38,794 nucleotides of DNA from a virus: positions 1-38,794 of IMG/VR virus record IMGVR_UViG_3300046506_000125; one strand, written 5' to 3'. Under the pieces are notes generated by a model. That model was not told the DNA's origin and made no database searches. It was given only the letters and a program-made list of their open reading frames with translations. The position numbers were made by a program, and so were the translations under genes. Within the stretch, counting starts at the first letter, position 1. The number at the start of each line of letters is the position of its first letter. Positions 29,178-37,027 of the stretch are shown here, piece after piece.

Positions 29178-31307
29178 TTATTGCTGTGGAGCGGGCAAAG
29201 AAAAACCCGCACTAGGCGGGTTCGGTTGTTGCGGCGTTTGTTGCATCGGATCGGGCGGTGGAGCGCCGCCTTCTGGCGCACCGGTCTGCATCATCTGCAT
29301 GACGACTTGCGTTGCGACGTGCGCGACGACTTCAGGATCGAGCGGCTGGCCGAGAGCTTGTAGGCGCTTCGTCTCCGCGTCATAGGCTTTGATGTTCGTT
29401 TCCTGCTGATCCTTGCCCTGCTTCGCCTCTTGAAGCTGCTGCGTCAAGTGCTCGATCATCTGGCCCATGTGCTGCATCTTCTGCGTGGCGTCCTGCATTT
29501 CAGGCGTCGGGCCTTCGCCCAAGATAGCCGGTGAGATCGTGCGATGCAGACGTTCGGCAACCTCGTCAGCCATCGGGAAGTCAGCCGCCTTGAACAGCAA
29601 GTCGCCGGCCACCTTCATCAGCTCCTGATCCTGCGACATGATCTGCGTGAGCGCGTTGAATGCTTCCTGACGGCGCGTCTCGTAGTTCGGGCCAACTTCG
29701 ACCGTCACGTCGTAACGCCCGATGCCAGGGTTGTAGATCAGTTGCACGTCTTTCAGGTGATCGCGCTCACTCTCGGGCGGCGCCGGCTGGCCGTCAGGCG
29801 TTCCGACCGGATGCGCTTGATCCGGATCGAACTTCGCGAACGTCTCCGTCCCGTCCTCGCCGATGATGCGAATCACGCGCTGCGTGTCGTAGATCTTCGG
29901 GATCAGGTCGATCAGCACGCGGCCTGTGTAGCGGATTGCGCGCGCAACGTTGTCGATGAAGTGATACGTTGCGCGATCACCCTGCCGTTGCCGTGCCTGA
30001 ATCGCGACGCCCGCCTGCGCGTTCGATTGCTGGCCGAACTGTTCCTGATACTGGCCGGATGCCATCATCAGTTCCTGCTGCGCTGTCTGCATGCCTTGCA
30101 GGTACGCAGAAGCGCCTACAGGCGGCTGCTCGCGCGTAGGGCGATCAATGGGAGAGCCGTCCTCTTTCAAGCCGTTGTAGGGCAGATACGGCAGGTTGTC
30201 TTTGTTCGCGTTCGCCCATTCGGATTCGAATCCTTCAAACGCCTCAATCGGGCCGACGAATGGCGTTTTCGTCTGAAGCGCAATGTACTCAACCTGTGCG
30301 CTGCTCATGTAGTTGTACATGCGCTGCGCGTCTTTCATGCTGCGCGTGTGACCCTTGCGCTCGATCTTGCCGTCGATCACGATCTCTTCGCCAATCACGC
30401 GCACGATCGGGATATAGCGTCCCGCCCACGGCTTTTCGTCAATGATCGTGTCGCCAGCGATCAGATACCACGTGATTTGCGGCTGGCTCACCGGGCGCTT
30501 CTGCACGCTCGGATCGCTCTCGATGACCTTGCGCTCTTCCGGGTCTTGGACCTCGGACAGCATCATCGGGCCGTTGACCGGATGATTGATCAGCGTGTCG
30601 GTCTTGGTCGTCTTGCGGAAGTATTCGCACACGCGAATCTTGTCCTTCGACAGCCAGGCGCTACCGGTCGTGTCGTCACCGAACGTCACGCTGCGCGCTT
30701 CCTCGCCCGGGTAGGTCGCCTCAAACTCCGTCTTCGTCATTTCTTCAAAGACGAAACCGTACTTGGCGTCTGAGCCATCAGCCGATTCGATGTCGCAGTC
30801 GAGATAGACCGTCAGCGGGTTTTTGACGCGGCGCAGGAAGATTTCCTGGTCGAACGAGCCGTCATGCGCGTACTCGCACACCACGCGCCAGTAGCCGAGC
30901 CCCGCCTGCACAGCAAACTCGGTCGCAGTGTCGTACACAATCTCGGCGTGCGAGTTGTATTCGATGTGGCGAACGATGCCGTCGAGAATCTTGGCAATCT
31001 CAATGTCAGCCTCGCCATCGACCGGCAGAGTCTTCACGCTCGGCTTGTTCTGCTTCGCGTCGTTGATGATCTGCAGATTGTGCTGGCGCGTCTTGTTGAT
31101 CGTCAGGCATGGCCGCTGGTCGCCGTCCCGCGCGTTGCGGATCTGGTCGGGCCACTGCCAGCCGTTATCGGCGTCGCCATTGGCAAACTTCAGGTCTTCA
31201 ACGAAGCGCTTACGGAAGTCGCTTTCGGCTTCCTCGCAGCGTGCGAACCGCTCTTTGGCCTCAGCAACAATCTTCGCTTTCGGATCTTCTTTCGGCTTTC
31301 GCGCCAT
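29178..31307 (-). CDS. Portal protein (P22 gp1-like)
   Basis: This 709-aa protein forms the dodecameric DNA channel. Conserved features include CLTINKTRQHNLQIINDAKQ, near residues 80-100, TEFAVQAGLGYWRVVCEY, and KDAQRMYNYMSSAQVEYIAL. The C-terminus is a helical region (LAQQLQEAKQGKDQQETNIK-like) and a proline-rich end. P22 gp1 is 725 aa. The ATG at 31307 is chosen over one at 31334 because that would overlap the terminase stop. The last 15 codons contain a terminator hairpin (29204-29222). Confidence 0.96.
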   Translation of the reverse strand: MARKPKEDPKAKIVAEAKERFARCEEAESDFRKRFVEDLKFANGDADNGWQWPDQIRNARDGDQRPCLTINKTRQHNLQIINDAKQNKPSVKTLPVDGEADIEIAKILDGIVRHIEYNSHAEIVYDTATEFAVQAGLGYWRVVCEYAHDGSFDQEIFLRRVKNPLTVYLDCDIESADGSDAKYGFVFEEMTKTEFEATYPGEEARSVTFGDDTTGSAWLSKDKIRVCEYFRKTTKTDTLINHPVNGPMMLSEVQDPEERKVIESDPSVQKRPVSQPQITWYLIAGDTIIDEKPWAGRYIPIVRVIGEEIVIDGKIERKGHTRSMKDAQRMYNYMSSAQVEYIALQTKTPFVGPIEAFEGFESEWANANKDNLPYLPYNGLKEDGSPIDRPTREQPPVGASAYLQGMQTAQQELMMASGQYQEQFGQQSNAQAGVAIQARQRQGDRATYHFIDNVARAIRYTGRVLIDLIPKIYDTQRVIRIIGEDGTETFAKFDPDQAHPVGTPDGQPAPPESERDHLKDVQLIYNPGIGRYDVTVEVGPNYETRRQEAFNALTQIMSQDQELMKVAGDLLFKAADFPMADEVAERLHRTISPAILGEGPTPEMQDATQKMQHMGQMIEHLTQQLQEAKQGKDQQETNIKAYDAETKRLQALGQPLDPEVVAHVATQVVMQMMQTGAPEGGAPPPDPMQQTPQQPNPPSAGFSLPAPQQ
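29204..29222 (-). terminator. Terminator inside the 3' end of the portal gene
   Basis: AACCCGC (29204-29210), loop ACTAG, GCGGGTT (29216-29222) lies within the portal coding sequence, about 25 bases before its stop, and is followed on the minus strand by TTTTTCTTT. The hairpin core and ACTAG loop are the same as at 18047. It encodes the odd C-terminal peptide NPPSAGFSL. Confidence 0.75.
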
Positions 31308-31308
31308 A

Positions 31309-32571
31309 TCATCCCATCCAGGCGCCACCACCAATCACGGTGCGGCGAATCGTCGGTTTCGGTTGTGGTTTCGGAGCCTTGCCAGCGCGTCGTGCGCCCT
31401 CACAGGCGTACCGCAGCGCGTCGATGACGTGGTTATCCTTGTCTTCGAGCATCGGCAGAATGGCGCCCGTCAGCGGGTCTTCCTTGTACTTGTAGAGCGT
31501 CAGTTCGTCGATCAGATGCTTGCAGCGTGGGTGAACAATGATGTCGAACGACTTGAGGAATTCAACGCCCTCTTCCAGCGATTTCGCGCCCTTGATGGCC
31601 GGTCGAATCTTCGGGAAGCCGTTTTTCTGCATGTGGCTGATCGTCTCCGGTCGCGCAGAGTCAGCCGTGATCGGCCACTTCTCTGCGTCAGGAACGCCCA
31701 TGAACAGTTCAGGCAGGTTCACGATCTCGCATCCGACCATGTACGCCTCGTAATCGACATACAGACGATTGCCGTCTATATCGCATCGAATCAGCACGGA
31801 CGGATCGACCGAGAAGCCCCAGTCCGCACCCAACCGATGAATGGTGCCGCCCGGCCGTTCGAATTCTTCAATGCGCCAGTTCTTGAATACGCGCGCCTCG
31901 CTGTTCTGCTGATACTGACCGAGCCATACGTGCGCGTACTTGTCCGGGTCGCGCTTCTTATCGAACTCCATTTCGTCGCGCAGCGTCGTTTCTTCGAACC
32001 AGGGGTTATCCATGTAGTTCGCTTCGACTACGATCGACCCTGGCGGAAGTTCAGGGCCGCGCATCAGAACATCGACAGGATCAGTGGCAAGGCGAGGATT
32101 CCAGCCCAACCATATCTGCGATCCCGGCTTACGGATGGTCGGGCGAAGCATCGTAAGGCTGCTATCGCTGGCGTTCTGCGCTTCCTCAAACCACGCGCGA
32201 TCGAATCCTTCGAGCGACTTGATCGAGTCGGCTGTATGGTTCTGCATGCCTTCAAAGATCGTCACGCCACCTAGACGCGACGTGATGCGCTTATCCTGAA
32301 CGTCGAAATAGTCGCCAGCGTTGAACGACACGATTTTCGACTCAAGCAGCTTCTTCACGGAGAACTGGAGCGATTTCAGCGTCTCGCGCAGGCACACAAC
32401 ATCGAGCTTTTCCCGAATATTTTCCTCTAACCACAACTCGCCGAAGAAATGCGACTTGCCAGAGCCTCGCCCGCCATGCGCAGCTTTGTAGCGAGCTGGT
32501 CGACCATCCGGCGCGGTATCGGCCAACAGCGGCAGAAACGCACGCGGCGTGTCAATAACCAGTTCATCCAC
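31309..32571 (-). CDS. Terminase large subunit
   Basis: This 420-aa packaging motor has an ATPase and a nuclease. Walker A is GGRGSGKS at residues 33-40 and Walker B/catalytic RAWFEEA lies near 122. The motor section continues with IWLGWNPRLATDPVDVL. The nuclease domain has GADWGFSVDPSVLI with the first catalytic Asp, and DKDNHVIDALRYACEG near the end with the last. I chose GTG 32571, six bases after AAGGA; TTG 32577 directly overlaps the small subunit's stop and has no room for a ribosome site. Confidence 0.95.
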   Translation of the reverse strand: MDELVIDTPRAFLPLLADTAPDGRPARYKAAHGGRGSGKSHFFGELWLEENIREKLDVVCLRETLKSLQFSVKKLLESKIVSFNAGDYFDVQDKRITSRLGGVTIFEGMQNHTADSIKSLEGFDRAWFEEAQNASDSSLTMLRPTIRKPGSQIWLGWNPRLATDPVDVLMRGPELPPGSIVVEANYMDNPWFEETTLRDEMEFDKKRDPDKYAHVWLGQYQQNSEARVFKNWRIEEFERPGGTIHRLGADWGFSVDPSVLIRCDIDGNRLYVDYEAYMVGCEIVNLPELFMGVPDAEKWPITADSARPETISHMQKNGFPKIRPAIKGAKSLEEGVEFLKSFDIIVHPRCKHLIDELTLYKYKEDPLTGAILPMLEDKDNHVIDALRYACEGARRAGKAPKPQPKPTIRRTVIGGGAWMG

Positions 32572-32573
32572 GC

Positions 32574-32858
32574 TCAATCCTTTTGCGGGTCAACGATGCG
32601 GCGCACGATCTGGCTGAACTGCATCGGCCCACCATCGGGACCAGCCATCTCTACCGATTGCGTCGCCTTGCCATATCCGCGATCTAGGATCTCTTTCGCA
32701 GCAGCAATGCGCGCTGAATGGTTCTCACTCGTCGTCAAGATCGTTGCCAGTTCACGAATCGCGTCTTCGCCGTACTCTTGGGCGAGCGCGCGAACGTCAG
32801 CCGTGATCTTGTTCGGCGTACCCTTCACGCGGCCGCCGGTTTTCACGCCTTTAGCCAT
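32574..32858 (-). CDS. Terminase small subunit
   Basis: This 94-aa protein begins KTGGRVKGTPNKITADVRAL, a motif seen in small terminase subunits and other phage DNA-binding proteins, followed by a helical core (ATILTTSENHSARIAAAKEI) and a LDRGYGKATQSVEM end. It should bind the packaging site and recruit the large subunit. It is the first gene of the late operon and overlaps the large subunit. It is shorter than P22 gp3. Confidence 0.88.
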   Translation of the reverse strand: MAKGVKTGGRVKGTPNKITADVRALAQEYGEDAIRELATILTTSENHSARIAAAKEILDRGYGKATQSVEMAGPDGGPMQFSQIVRRIVDPQKD

Positions 32859-32888
32859 GTGTCTAATTCCGTCTAAATCAATCTACTT

Positions 32889-32918
32889 TTGAGTGGTGGC
32901 TGTATCATTGCCGTATAA
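32889..32918 (+). promoter_or_regulatory. Divergent promoter/operator between terminase and the RHH gene
   Basis: TTGAGT (32889-32894) and GTATAA (32913-32918) form a possible promoter for the gene at 32938. TTGCCGTATAA (32908-32918) is an inverted near-copy of the operator-like word TATTACGGCAT found at early promoters and overlaps the -10. The same site lies upstream of the late operon on the other strand. Confidence 0.5.
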
Positions 32919-32937
32919 ACAGTTCCTAGGGGCAACA

Positions 32938-33165
32938 ATGACAGAGGCGCGAATTCGCCAAGGAATCAAATCCAGCGTACCGACGACACCCATGCCGGTT
33001 CGGCTGCAAACCGACCAAATCAAGATGCTCAAGATCCTTGCCGCACTCGAAGGAACTACATCATCGGCCATCATCCGGGACTGCATCAGCGCGCATCTTG
33101 AGCAGAAACTAAAGCAAAACTTAGCGTTCGGAGATGCTGTGAGATCGATTCTCGATAGGCTATAG
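32938..33165 (+). CDS. Ribbon-helix-helix (Arc-like) regulator, 75 aa
   Basis: A short basic protein with a strand followed by two helices: TTPMPVRLQTDQIKMLKILA and GTTSSAIIRDCISAHLEQKL, which fits the Arc/CopG ribbon-helix-helix pattern (PVRL as the DNA-contacting strand). It is likely a dimeric repressor. It stands divergent to the late operon and could control it and itself. In P22 the Arc/Mnt type of regulator belongs to a separate immunity region. The gene has a good AGGGG site. Confidence 0.75.
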   Translation: MTEARIRQGIKSSVPTTPMPVRLQTDQIKMLKILAALEGTTSSAIIRDCISAHLEQKLKQNLAFGDAVRSILDRL

Positions 33166-33234
33166 GTGCGCGCTCACCGGCCCGTATGTGTCGCCGCGGA
33201 GCCGATCCGCTGGCAGGGAGCGCGCGGGGGATCG

Positions 33235-33450
33235 TTAGTGTGCTGCCCTGCCGCGCGCCATGATCTTGGCTGCGGCTTCGAACAGGTCGATCAGTTGGTC
33301 GTCTTCGTAACAGTCCGTGCGGGCTGCTATCTGCCTCGCTGCGTCCTCGCTCATGTCGATCGCGCCTGTTGCGTACATGTGGCTCATTGCGATAGCCAGC
33401 GCGTCGCATAGCGTGTCGATGTCGACGTGCGGGTCAACGGGGCGCGTCAT
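33235..33450 (-). CDS. Hypothetical protein, 71 aa
   Basis: A small acidic helical protein (DIDTLCDALAIAMSHMYATG, MSEDAARQIAARTDCYEDDQ, LIDLFEAAAKIMARG). No family is recognised. It is convergent with the RHH gene and overlaps the next gene's end by 17 bases. It belongs to the 35488-to-33235 minus-strand operon. Confidence 0.65.
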   Translation of the reverse strand: MTRPVDPHVDIDTLCDALAIAMSHMYATGAIDMSEDAARQIAARTDCYEDDQLIDLFEAAAKIMARGRAAH

Positions 33451-33607
33451 TGTTTCCGTCCCGTTTAGCGTTGATTTCAGCTATCACGGCGATCAGGCCT
33501 GCCCGTTGTTCGTCCGTGATCTCTTTTGGTGTCCCGTCAGGGTGAAAGCAGTAGAAGCCGCCTTCGCATCCGATCGACGAGCATCCGCCCGGTTTGCATT
33601 TGCTCAT
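33434..33607 (-). CDS. Cysteine-rich small protein, 57 aa
   Basis: A 57-aa frame links the phosphoesterase (ATGA overlap at 33604) and the gene at 33450. The N-terminal half is SKCKPGGCSSIGCEGGFYCF, four cysteines in 20 residues, likely a metal site. The second half is a charged helix (EQRAGLIAVIAEINAKRD). No family is recognised. The frame is easily missed because it is short. Confidence 0.65.
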   Translation of the reverse strand: MSKCKPGGCSSIGCEGGFYCFHPDGTPKEITDEQRAGLIAVIAEINAKRDGNNDAPR

Positions 33608-34497
33608 GCCATCCTCTGCCCGCGAAAGTACGCCTTGCCGTCATCCCGCACCGAGCAGAACTCAGGGTGCAGCAGTTCGCCATCACGCCACGTCAGCACG
33701 GCAAAGCCGCTCTGCCAGTTCGCATTGCGCCCGGTCAGGTAGTGGAACTCGTCTTGCTCGGGATCGGCCAGCATGCCCGTCTCGATGCCGTAGCGCAGTT
33801 TCCCAAACCCGCGGAACTGGACGCATTGCAGGCGGTGCGTGTGGCCCGTCACGACGTGATAGCCGGCGCCCTTGACGACGTTGTTGTATGCGGCATGCAT
33901 ACCGTTCGCCACCGAGTGGATAATGATCGTGTCGGCGTTCACGTCGATTCGGTAGCTGTCTTTCCACGCCGGCAGATGGTCAGCCAGCGCAAATCCTGCG
34001 ATGCCCTCGTATTCCGGCGCGGCGTGCGCCAGGCGGCTGTCGAACCGAATATCGTGGTTGCCGATCGTGCGAAGCAGCTTCATGCCTCGCGCGGCGCCTT
34101 CGATGTCGCTTAAGCGCTCGCGGACGGCTTCGAGCTCGTCCTTGACGCTGTACGTCTTCTGCCATCCGATGCGCGCGTGCTTGCTGATCCTGGCGCCGTC
34201 GAGCAGGTCGCCGTTCAGGATTACAGCCTTAACATCGCTCGCATGTTCCGCGATCACGTTGCAGAACGCCTTGTGCGCGGTCGTGACAACCTTCGGCGAG
34301 TAATGCGCGTCGGAGCCGATGACGATCGAGCCATTGCGGATCGCCAGCGTGTTGATGACCTTGTTCTCAGCGATCGTCAGCTCGACGTCGCGCTTTGCCT
34401 TCAGGCGGTCGCGGAACGTGCTTTCGGCGATGCCGTGCGCCCGAGCGGCCGCGCGAATGCTGCCGTGTGTATCAACGGCCTTCTGAAAGTCGATCAA
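33604..34497 (-). CDS. HTH plus metallophosphoesterase protein
   Basis: A 297-aa two-domain protein. Residues 5-40 look like a small helix-turn-helix (GSIRAAARAHGIAESTFRDR). The remainder has calcineurin-type metallophosphoesterase motifs: GSDAHYSP, NGDLLDG, GNHD near 148, HSVANGMH and GHTHRLQ near 225, supplying the usual Asp, His and Asn metal ligands. It could cleave a phosphoester in DNA or RNA or a signalling nucleotide. I chose TTG 34497, which overlaps the previous stop (TTGA). Related proteins occur in many phages. Confidence 0.85.
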   Translation of the reverse strand: MIDFQKAVDTHGSIRAAARAHGIAESTFRDRLKAKRDVELTIAENKVINTLAIRNGSIVIGSDAHYSPKVVTTAHKAFCNVIAEHASDVKAVILNGDLLDGARISKHARIGWQKTYSVKDELEAVRERLSDIEGAARGMKLLRTIGNHDIRFDSRLAHAAPEYEGIAGFALADHLPAWKDSYRIDVNADTIIIHSVANGMHAAYNNVVKGAGYHVVTGHTHRLQCVQFRGFGKLRYGIETGMLADPEQDEFHYLTGRNANWQSGFAVLTWRDGELLHPEFCSVRDDGKAYFRGQRMA

Positions 34498-35234
34498 GCA
34501 GCCTCCAATGACTGAGCGCCCGCAATGCGGTTCGTCGCAATAGCGAAGTAGCTAGGATCGCGCTCGATGCCGATGAACTTGCGGCCGGTGTTGGCGCACG
34601 CGACGCCGGTTGTGCCGGAACCCATGCAGTTATCAAGCACCGTGTCGCCTTCGTTCGTGTACGTGCGGATCAGGTATTCCATCAGCGCGACGGGCTTTTG
34701 CGTCGGGTGAAACCCGCACTGACTCGGATGCTTCGGGAACTTCTGAATAGACTTTGGGTATTTCATGCCAGACACATCGGACGCAACGCCGCTCATGCCA
34801 TTTCCGCCCATGAATCCGCGTGATTGCTCAGGCTTTACCGTGCGGGTATGGTTCGGCTTACCGGGCGTCTTGATTGGGTAGTACGGCGCCGTTCCGAACG
34901 CGAACACGCACACATCCTCATGTACCTTCAGCGGTTGACGCTTCGCCTGCGCGAAGTTGGCGTGAATTTCCTTGTCCCAAACCCAGCAGTATTTGAACGC
35001 CTTCATGTTCGACGCGATCAGGGCCGTCGTGAACGGCTGCGATGCCGTCAGCACAATCGCCGCGTTAGGCTTCGCTATGCGCCGGTACTGCGCCCATAGC
35101 GGCTCAAATGGGATAACCGAATCCCACTTGCACGCCGTCGTGCCGTAGGGCAAATCGCACAGGATCAGATCGACCGACTTATCAGCGATCGTCTGCATTA
35201 CTTCCAGGCAATCGCCAAGTTTTAAGTCGATCAA
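34494..35234 (-). CDS. DNA N6-adenine (or N4-cytosine) methyltransferase
   Basis: A 246-aa beta-class amino-methyltransferase. The catalytic motif IV is DLPYG near residues 27-31 (DxPY type), and motif I, the SAM site, is DNCMGSGTTGVACANTGRKF near 200-220. TQKPVALMEYLIRTYTNEGD precedes it. It has the typical permuted beta-class order, with IV before I. The likely function is protection from or imitation of host restriction-modification. It starts at TTG 35234 overlapping the previous TGA, with GGGGA six bases upstream. Confidence 0.93.
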   Translation of the reverse strand: MIDLKLGDCLEVMQTIADKSVDLILCDLPYGTTACKWDSVIPFEPLWAQYRRIAKPNAAIVLTASQPFTTALIASNMKAFKYCWVWDKEIHANFAQAKRQPLKVHEDVCVFAFGTAPYYPIKTPGKPNHTRTVKPEQSRGFMGGNGMSGVASDVSGMKYPKSIQKFPKHPSQCGFHPTQKPVALMEYLIRTYTNEGDTVLDNCMGSGTTGVACANTGRKFIGIERDPSYFAIATNRIAGAQSLEAA

Positions 35235-35488
35235 GCGCTATCCCCTGTCTGTTTCCGGATTACCGGCACGGCGTTACCCGGCGTTTGCAGGTAGTCGGCG
35301 AATGCCTTCTCGCGATCAGCAATCATCGCCTCAGCCATCCTCGCCACTTTGGCAAGGTGCATGTCGTCAGCCAGATCGGCGTGCGGATCGCGCTTGCTTT
35401 CAAGCCCTCGGTCGTACTCAGCGGCGCACATGACGATCGCCAGCACCACGCATGCGAACAGCACGACGAACAGAATGCTCACGATCAT
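35231..35488 (-). CDS. Small membrane protein, 85 aa
   Basis: The N-terminus is one strong transmembrane segment (MIVSILFVVLFACVVLAIVM), followed by a charged, mostly helical cytoplasmic or periplasmic tail (KVARMAEAMIADREKAFADY). The ATG at 35488 follows GGGAGGGTCAG, an excellent ribosome site. It could be a Rz-like or superinfection-related protein, but no motif decides. It is the first gene of this operon. Confidence 0.7.
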   Translation of the reverse strand: MIVSILFVVLFACVVLAIVMCAAEYDRGLESKRDPHADLADDMHLAKVARMAEAMIADREKAFADYLQTPGNAVPVIRKQTGDSA

Positions 35489-35576
35489 CTGACCCTCCCG
35501 AGTATCTTTTTCCGATTCGCTTATGGGGTGCGATGATCGCTCTGTATCCACGATCTCGCTTATTTACACAAAATGC

Positions 35577-35605
35577 TTGCTAAAACGCTGCTTTATTAGT
35601 ATCGT
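35577..35605 (+). promoter_or_regulatory. Promoter TTGCTA-N17-TATCGT
   Basis: TTGCTA (35577-35582), 17 bases and TATCGT (35600-35605), followed by TTCA, 46 bases before the ATG at 35651. Sequence around it (TGCTTGC ... TATCGTTTCA) parallels the promoter at 3584. It should drive the 35651-36607 genes. Confidence 0.7.
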
Positions 35606-35650
35606 TTCACCATGCGCTGAACGAAGCGCGAAACGAACCGGAGAGAAGAA

Positions 35651-35878
35651 ATGTTCCAAGCCACCGCAAAGAGTCAATGGAAGCAAGGCCAGAAAGTCGT
35701 CGGCGTTTATCACGGCCAGCAGTTCGCCGGCGCCATCGGCCCCGAGACGCGCCCGACGATCGACGGTCGCAATGTTCAGTTCCAAATCATCTTGAACGTT
35801 CCGATCACGGTGTACGGAACGCCTCGCGAGCGAGTGATGATCGAGACGAATAGCTCAGACGTTCTGTACCTCGCGTAA
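35651..35878 (+). CDS. Hypothetical protein, 75 aa
   Basis: This is beta-rich: QWKQGQKVVGVYHGQQFAGA, TRPTIDGRNVQFQIILNVPI and RERVMIETNSSDVLYLA. It looks like a small barrel-type protein of unknown role, similar in style to many phage early proteins. It is directly behind a strong promoter, with GGAGAGAAG upstream. A CCCGC-type hairpin follows (35886-35901). Confidence 0.65.
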   Translation: MFQATAKSQWKQGQKVVGVYHGQQFAGAIGPETRPTIDGRNVQFQIILNVPITVYGTPRERVMIETNSSDVLYLA

Positions 35879-35885
35879 CAACCCC

Positions 35886-35901
35886 GCCCGCGCAAGCGGG
35901 C
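35886..35901 (+). other. GC hairpin without T-tract
   Basis: GCCCGC, loop GCAA, GCGGGC. It lies between two genes and has no T-run, so it is more likely a partial terminator, RNA-stabilising hairpin or processing site than a full stop. Similar hairpins follow at 36195-36210 and 36227-36242. Confidence 0.5.
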
Positions 35902-35920
35902 ATCCCCCCAAGAGGCAGGC

Positions 35921-36217
35921 ATGGACCAAAAGAACATCGTAGCAAAACACGCCTCGCGCCCTATCGAAGCGCCCGACACATCGCAGGCGGAATCCGCATA
36001 CCAGCGCGGCTATCTCGACGGTATGGCAAAGGGTCGCCGGCAAGCGGAATGTGATGCCGCCGACTCGCAGGCGACTGTATTGAGCGCAGAGCAAGAGCGC
36101 GAGCGGTTTGAATCCTGGCTAGATCAAGGAAACCGTTGTGGGTGTAACGAGAACATGCGGAAGGCATGGAACGCTCGCGCCGCTTTGTATGCACCCCGCG
36201 CTAAAGCGGGCACCTAA
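35921..36217 (+). CDS. Hypothetical protein with shared YQRGYLDGMAKG module, 98 aa
   Basis: This contains AESAYQRGYLDGMAKGRRQA, almost identical in protein and DNA to a segment of the 259-aa protein at 10921 (near 11196). A charged helix (LSAEQERERFESWLDQG), then RCGCNENMRKAWNARAA, ends the protein. The FE.WL.....W.AR pattern is frequent in phage early proteins. The function is unknown. Confidence 0.7.
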   Translation: MDQKNIVAKHASRPIEAPDTSQAESAYQRGYLDGMAKGRRQAECDAADSQATVLSAEQERERFESWLDQGNRCGCNENMRKAWNARAALYAPRAKAGT

Positions 36218-36259
36218 CAACACCGCGCCCGGTACGCCGGGCCTTCACTGGACACAACC

Positions 36260-36607
36260 ATGAACCAAGCCGACATTCACTACTGGTTACACGAAGCGCC
36301 CGACGCCAAGATCGAAGCCGCCATTGACGCGGCCGAGCATCGAGACGAACTTATCGCAGAGAAGAAAGCAGAGTTGATCGAGCAGCGCACGGAAGCCATG
36401 TCGAATGACGACATCATTTGCGCATTGCAAAGCGGCTATGTGCAAGACATCGCGCCGCAGATCCGCGAAGCCATCAAAGAGAAGAACACGATGCGCTCTT
36501 GCGCCCTCCTGACTGTGCTCGTAGAGCTGTGGATTCAGTCGGACAGCGAGATCGAAGCAATCAGATGGATGGAGCGACTAGAGAGCCCCAATCATCCATG
36601 CCACTGA
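36260..36607 (+). CDS. Hypothetical helical protein, 115 aa
   Basis: This is mostly helical and acidic: HEAPDAKIEAAIDAAEHRDE, LIAEKKAELIEQRTEAMSND, then a hydrophobic section (CALLTVLVELWIQSDSEIE). No family is recognised. It ends seven bases before a strong terminator (36614), so it is the last gene of this unit. Confidence 0.65.
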   Translation: MNQADIHYWLHEAPDAKIEAAIDAAEHRDELIAEKKAELIEQRTEAMSNDDIICALQSGYVQDIAPQIREAIKEKNTMRSCALLTVLVELWIQSDSEIEAIRWMERLESPNHPCH

Positions 36608-36613
36608 TCGACC

Positions 36614-36636
36614 AGCCCGCCATGCGCGGGCTTTTT
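36614..36636 (+). terminator. Rho-independent terminator
   Basis: AGCCCGC (36614-36620) and GCGGGCT (36626-36632) pair around CATGC and are followed by TTTTT. It ends the 35577 transcription unit. Confidence 0.88.
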
Positions 36637-36639
36637 GTT

Positions 36640-37027
36640 GAGAGCGGCGGGATGTCGCTCAATGGCCGTCTTACGCGCGATAGTCCGTCGCGCTGCCCGC
36701 TGTCGGCTTTGACATGCCCTAGCTCTCACGGCTGGCGGCTCGCGGATGAACAACAAACATCCTACGCTGGAACGATTGAACCGCCATGCGTGAGAGTGCC
36801 CGTAGCTTTCCGGGCTGTCAGCGATGGGGGGTCGCGGTGGCATTAAAGCACAAAGCCGCCGCATGATCTCTCAGGCGACGGCTATGGAATAAAAGCGCTG
36901 CTCAAGCCCGAAAGCGAGCAGCAAAGCAGTCGTGAAGACCGCGGAAGGAACCTGTATCAGCGCGTTAGACGCACTGAAGACATGTTAGATAGAATGATAC
37001 AAATCTTATGCAGATGCGTCAAGCTAC
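36640..37027 (+). other. Gene-poor, highly base-paired region
   Basis: No convincing gene lies in this 390-base stretch. CTCTCACG (36723-36730), three bases, GGCGG (36734-36738) pair with CCGCC (36781-36785), three bases, CGTGAGAG (36789-36796), a symmetric interrupted stem. GCCCG/CGGGC (36798-36815) and GCTGCTC/GAGCAGC (36897-36922) form further hairpins. A 64-codon frame (36652-36846) crosses it but has a poor ribosome site. A structured RNA is a reasonable alternative; strand and ends are unknown. Confidence 0.4.

Noticed and set aside
30928-32274. Long plus-strand frames opposite portal and terminase
   Set aside because: Antisense shadows of well-identified genes; no ribosome site or domain.
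36652-36846. 64-codon plus-strand frame in the structured region
   Set aside because: Weak ribosome site, unusual composition, and strong inverted repeats inside. Kept only as an alternative reading.
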